A DNA stretch of 8,677 nt. It comes from JAZGBC01 sp036444495. Its GTDB lineage: Bacteria > Pseudomonadota > Alphaproteobacteria > Kiloniellales > J153. Positions 5,907-8,677 of the stretch are shown piece by piece; the first letter of the stretch is position 1, and every line of letters begins with the position of its first letter. Below the pieces are notes generated by a model. It searched no databases. It had not been told where the DNA came from and saw only the letters and a program-made list of their open reading frames with translations. The translations under genes and the position numbers were made by a program. Location: positions 1 through 8,677 of the forward strand of contig JAZGBC010000018.1 in assembly GCA_036444495.1 (NCBI GenBank), in the 5' to 3' direction.

Positions 5907-7250
5907 TTAAACGTTTAGCAGAAGGTGTTCGCGCTCCCAAGACGAGATCACCTGCTGATAGGCGTCCAGTTCGGTCTCCTTGACCAGCGTCACCGCGTCC
6001 ACGAAGCGCTCGCCGAGCACCGGCTTGAGGGCCCGGCTGCCCTTGAAACGGTCGAGCGCGTCGTAAAGCGTGCGCGGCAGGGTATGGGCCAGGCGGTAGG
6101 CGCTGCCCTCCACCGGCGCGCGCGGCTTGAGGCGCTCGGTCATGCCGATATATCCGCAAGCCAGGGATGCCGCAGCCGCCAGATAGGGGTTGGCGTCGGC
6201 GCCGGCGATGCGGTTCTCCACGCGCCGGGATTCGGGCTCGGAATGAGGCACGCGCAGGCCCACGGTGCGATTGTCGTAGCCCCAGTGGGTGTTGATGGGC
6301 GCATCCGAATGCCGCATCAGGCGGCGGTAGGAGTTCACGTTGGGCGCGAGCAGCGGCATGACCGCCGGCAGGTGCTTCTGCAGCCCGGCGATGTGGTTCA
6401 GGAAGAGCCGGGAGTTCTTGCCGTTCTTCTGGGCGAAGAGGTTGCGGCCCTTCTTGGCCTCGCGCACGTGCTGATGGATGTGCATGGAGCTGCCGGGCTG
6501 GCCCTGCATGGGCTTGGCCATGAAGGTGGCGTAGACCTTGTGGCGCAGGCCCGCCTCGCGCACCGTGCGCTTGAACAGGAAGGTCTGGTCGGCCAGCTTC
6601 ATGGCCGGGCCGTGATTGAAGTTCATCTCCATCTGGGCGGCGCCGGCCTCGTGGGTGAGCGTGTCGATGTCGATGTCCTGGGCCTCGCAGAAATCGTAGA
6701 CGTCCTCGAACAGGGGATCGAACTCGTTGACCGCGTCCACGCCGTAGGCCTGGCGCGAGGTCTCGCGCCGGCCCGAGCGCCCGATGGGTGGTTCCAGGGG
6801 ATAGTCCGGGTCGGTGTTGACATCGACCAGGTAGAACTCCAGCTCGGGCGCGATATCGGGGGCCCAGCCCTTCTCCTCGTAGAGCGCCAGCACGCGCTTC
6901 AGGAGATTGCGCGAGGAGAACTCCACGGGCGATCCGTCCAGGTAATGGGCGTCGCAGATGACCTGGGCCGTGGGATCCTTGTACCAGGGCACGACCCGGA
7001 TGGTGGCCGCGTCCGGGGTCAGGTAGACGTCCTGGGTGGCCGGGCTGGTGACGATGCCCTCCGGCGGGTAGTCGCCGGTCACGGTCTGCACGAAGACCGC
7101 CTCGGGCAGGCGCAGGCCCTCGCGCTCCATGCCCTGGAGGAACTTGCCCGCGGGCAGGATCTTGCCGCGCGCGATGCCCGCCATGTCGGGCACCAGGCAC
7201 TCGACCTCCTCGATGCGGTGCTCTTTCAGGAACTCTTCGATGGAATTCAT
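5907..7250 (-). CDS. puuA: Gamma-glutamylputrescine synthetase (glutamine synthetase family)
   Basis: PuuA joins glutamate to putrescine with ATP, the committed step of the glutamylated putrescine route. The 447-aa product has the glutamine synthetase N-terminal beta-grasp domain (about 1-105) with VPDMAGIARGKILP (20-33), then the catalytic domain. Metal and active-site residues are visible: E136 and E138 in APELEFYL, E201, Q206 and E208 in HEAGAAQMEMNFNHG, H257 in GSSMHIHQH, R309/R310 in NSYRRLMR, and E345/R347 in VENRIAGADANPYL. The Tyr-adenylylation loop of housekeeping GlnA is not seen, as expected for a PuuA-type enzyme. Length is slightly shorter than the E. coli protein. The start has only a poorly spaced GGGTGA. 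It diverges from puuB and heads the leftward series puuA-spuC-aguB. A related gamma-glutamyl-polyamine ligase with a different amine substrate is the main alternative. Confidence 0.88.
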   Translation of the reverse strand: MNSIEEFLKEHRIEEVECLVPDMAGIARGKILPAGKFLQGMEREGLRLPEAVFVQTVTGDYPPEGIVTSPATQDVYLTPDAATIRVVPWYKDPTAQVICDAHYLDGSPVEFSSRNLLKRVLALYEEKGWAPDIAPELEFYLVDVNTDPDYPLEPPIGRSGRRETSRQAYGVDAVNEFDPLFEDVYDFCEAQDIDIDTLTHEAGAAQMEMNFNHGPAMKLADQTFLFKRTVREAGLRHKVYATFMAKPMQGQPGSSMHIHQHVREAKKGRNLFAQKNGKNSRLFLNHIAGLQKHLPAVMPLLAPNVNSYRRLMRHSDAPINTHWGYDNRTVGLRVPHSEPESRRVENRIAGADANPYLAAAASLACGYIGMTERLKPRAPVEGSAYRLAHTLPRTLYDALDRFKGSRALKPVLGERFVDAVTLVKETELDAYQQVISSWEREHLLLNV

Positions 7251-7274
7251 GGGTCACCCGGAAAGGCGCCGGCC

Positions 7275-7292
7275 AGCGCCCTGATCGGCGCT
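7275..7292. promoter_or_regulatory. Inverted repeat at the predicted puuA transcription start (candidate operator)
   Basis: AGCGCC (7275-7280) and GGCGCT (7287-7292) are perfect inverted copies separated by six bases. They cover the start site predicted from the puuA promoter candidate, so a repressor bound here would block initiation. The sequence is short and GC-rich, so chance cannot be excluded. Confidence 0.3.
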
Positions 7293-7295
7293 CTT

Positions 7296-7324
7296 CGCTA
7301 GCACGGCCCGAGACGCCAGGACAA
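7296..7324 (-). promoter_or_regulatory. Candidate puuA promoter
   Basis: On the minus strand, TTGTCC (7324-7319), a 17-bp spacer and CTAGCG (7301-7296) predict a start near 7289 and a leader of about 39 nt. The arrangement closely matches the puuB candidate in the same gap (TTGTGC, 17 bp, CTAGCA). The TTG--C/CTAGC type is what I expect of GC-rich alphaproteobacterial housekeeping promoters. Confidence 0.5.
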
Positions 7325-7331
7325 GGCGCGC

Positions 7332-7408
7332 CGCGCCGGTCTTGCGCCGCCACTCTCCCCGACCCGGCTTGATGATTTGTTAACGGCAACCTTCGCGCCG
7401 GTCTTGCG
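7332..7408. repeat. Exact 15-bp direct repeat pair in the puuA-puuB control region
   Basis: CGCGCCGGTCTTGCG occurs at 7332-7346 and again at 7394-7408, 62 bp apart start to start, which is close to six helical turns. One copy lies seven bases upstream of the puuA -35 element and the other abuts the puuB -35 element. This position suggests paired binding sites for a regulator controlling both genes. No regulator gene is in the window. Confidence 0.5.
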
Positions 7409-7437
7409 TTGTGCCGGTGGCAAGCGATCTGCTAGCA
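7409..7437 (+). promoter_or_regulatory. Candidate puuB promoter, predicting a leaderless or nearly leaderless mRNA
   Basis: TTGTGC (7409-7414), a 17-bp spacer and CTAGCA (7432-7437) predict a start at about 7443-7446, at or just before the puuB ATG at 7446. No Shine-Dalgarno sequence precedes that ATG, which agrees with leaderless translation. Confidence 0.5.
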
Positions 7438-7445
7438 CTCTGGCC

Positions 7446-8677
7446 ATGCCCCGCGAACCTCACGTCGAGTCCTATTACACCGCCACGGCCAACTCCGATC
7501 CGGCCTATCCCGAGCTCCTGGGCGAGGTCACGGCCGATGTCTGCGTCGTCGGCGGCGGCTTCAGCGGTCTTTCGGTCGCGCTCGAGCTGGCGGAGCGGGG
7601 CTTTGACGTGGCCCTGCTGGAAGGCCGGCGCATCGCCTGGGGCGCCTCGGGGCGCAGCGGTGGGCAGATCTGCACCGGCTTTTCCTCGGGCATGGCCAAG
7701 GTTGTGAACTGGGCCGGCAGGGACGACGCGCGCAAGCTCTTCGGCCTGGCCGAGGAGGCCAAGAGCATCATCCGCGAGCGGGTGGAGCGCCACAAAATCG
7801 ACTGCGACCTTGCCTGGGGCTACTTCCACGGCGCCAACAAGCCACGCCAACTCGATGGCCTGCGCCGGAACCAGGATCTCTGGGCCAGGGATTTCGATTA
7901 CGGCGACACGCGCCTGGCCGAGACCCGGGAGGAGGCCGTGCAATACGTCAACAGCCCGTCCTACATCGGCGGGCTCTACGAGGGCGGGGCCGGGCACCTG
8001 CACCCGCTGAACTACTGCTTGGGCCTGGCACGGGCGGCCGAGGCGGCGGGCGTGCGTATCTTCGAGGGTTCCGAGGTCACGCGCCTGGAGTCCGGGGCGG
8101 CCCCGGCGGCCCATTGCGCCCGGGGATCCGTCAAGACGAATACCCTGGTCCTCTGCTGCAACGCCTATCTGGGCGACCTGGCGCCGCAGCTCCGGGCCAA
8201 GATCATGCCGGTGGGCACCTATATCGCGGCGACCGAGCCGCTGGGCGAGAACCGGGCCCGCTCGGTCATCCCCGGCAACCTGGCGGTCAGCGACTGCAAC
8301 TTCGTGCTCAACTATTACCGCCTGTCCCGCGACAAGCGGCTGCTGTTCGGCGGGCGGGTCAGCTATTCCAACCTGGTGCCGCCCCATCTGCCGCGCGCCA
8401 TGCGGCGCAAGATGCTCGCGGTCTTCCCCCAGCTCCACGACGTGGGTTTCGACTACACCTGGGGCGGCTACGTGGCGATCACGGTGGAGCGCACGCCCCA
8501 CATCGGGCGCCTGGGCGATAACGTCTATTTCGCCCAGGGCTATTCGGGCCAGGGCGTGGCCATGAGCGGACTGGCCGGCCGCGTGATCGCCGAGGCGGTG
8601 GCGGGGCAGGCCGGGCGCTTCGACCTCTTTGCCCGCCTGCCGCACACCAGCTTCCCCGGCGGGCGTCTGTTCAGGAC
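7446..8677 (+). CDS. puuB: Gamma-glutamylputrescine oxidoreductase (FAD-dependent, DAO family); 3' end outside window
   Basis: PuuB oxidises gamma-glutamylputrescine to gamma-glutamyl-gamma-aminobutyraldehyde with release of ammonia and hydrogen peroxide. The frame is open from ATG 7446 to the window end (410 codons). The E. coli enzyme is about 426 aa, so only the last few residues should be missing. The dinucleotide-binding motif VVGGGFSGLS lies at residues 34-43, with the acidic end of the second strand at LLEGRR (E59). SGRSGGQ (68-74) is the FAD-contacting segment typical of this subfamily, and 'SYYTATAN' near the N-terminus is also characteristic. Near the end, 'FAQGYSGQGVAMSGLAGRVIAEAV' is the C-terminal FAD-binding segment, split here as FAQGYSGQG then MSGLAGRVIAEA. 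No ribosome site precedes the ATG. It diverges from puuA, its upstream pathway partner. Other DAO-family amine oxidases are the alternative, but the neighbourhood supports PuuB. Confidence 0.88.
   Translation, partial: MPREPHVESYYTATANSDPAYPELLGEVTADVCVVGGGFSGLSVALELAERGFDVALLEGRRIAWGASGRSGGQICTGFSSGMAKVVNWAGRDDARKLFGLAEEAKSIIRERVERHKIDCDLAWGYFHGANKPRQLDGLRRNQDLWARDFDYGDTRLAETREEAVQYVNSPSYIGGLYEGGAGHLHPLNYCLGLARAAEAAGVRIFEGSEVTRLESGAAPAAHCARGSVKTNTLVLCCNAYLGDLAPQLRAKIMPVGTYIAATEPLGENRARSVIPGNLAVSDCNFVLNYYRLSRDKRLLFGGRVSYSNLVPPHLPRAMRRKMLAVFPQLHDVGFDYTWGGYVAITVERTPHIGRLGDNVYFAQGYSGQGVAMSGLAGRVIAEAVAGQAGRFDLFARLPHTSFPGGRLFR

Noticed and set aside
5908..5917. Perfect palindrome TAAACGTTTA over the puuA stop codon
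   Set aside because: Ten bases, partly dictated by coding sequence, with no GC stem or T run; not a convincing terminator or operator.
5752..7389. 545-aa minus-strand frame and the 458-aa plus-strand frame (5925-7301) over puuA
   Set aside because: Both overlap the intact glutamine synthetase-family gene in other frames and have low-complexity composition.
7380..8645. 421-aa minus-strand open frame over puuB
   Set aside because: Antisense to the continuous FAD-oxidoreductase frame, which carries recognisable cofactor motifs at both ends.
1..8677. CRISPR arrays, insertion sequences, prophage genes, rRNA
   Set aside because: No regularly spaced direct repeats, transposase or integrase motifs, or rRNA-like stretches were seen on either strand.

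Overview
The window is GC-rich, dense coding DNA of a proteobacterial type. The gene families, the GCTAGC-type -10 elements and the tRNA sequence fit an alphaproteobacterium, possibly Rhodospirillales-like, but no taxonomic marker is present, so this is inference. The main content is a putrescine/agmatine catabolism cluster that is complete for the core gamma-glutamylation route.

Layout: (1) Bases 2-964 are the 3' end of a large, very acidic, probably secreted repeat protein. (2) Bases 1137-1337 encode a 66-aa putative membrane protein whose end lies 9 bp from a tRNA-Thr(UGU) gene on the opposite strand (1347-1422). (3) puuC (1633-3132, +) runs toward aguB (3219-4085, -), with a bidirectional hairpin terminator between them. 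(4) aguB, spuC (4302-5678, -) and puuA (5907-7250, -) form a loose leftward series separated by gaps of 216 and 228 bp. The aguB-spuC gap holds a long imperfect palindrome built of CACAGAGG/CACGAAG-type units. The spuC-puuA gap holds a possible 34-codon ORF. (5) puuA and puuB (7446 to the window end, +) diverge from a 195-bp region with two promoter-like sequences and an exact 15-bp direct repeat.

How the genes fit together (family knowledge): AguB releases putrescine from N-carbamoylputrescine. PuuA glutamylates putrescine. PuuB oxidises gamma-glutamylputrescine to the aldehyde. PuuC oxidises that aldehyde to gamma-glutamyl-GABA, and can also take gamma-aminobutyraldehyde. SpuC offers a parallel non-glutamylated route by transaminating putrescine directly. 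The gamma-glutamyl-GABA hydrolase (PuuD), agmatine deiminase (AguA), polyamine transporter and regulator are not in the window.

I found no wholly new system. The most noteworthy items are non-coding: the palindromic repeat just upstream of aguB, and the 15-bp direct repeat with a probably leaderless puuB in the divergent control region.
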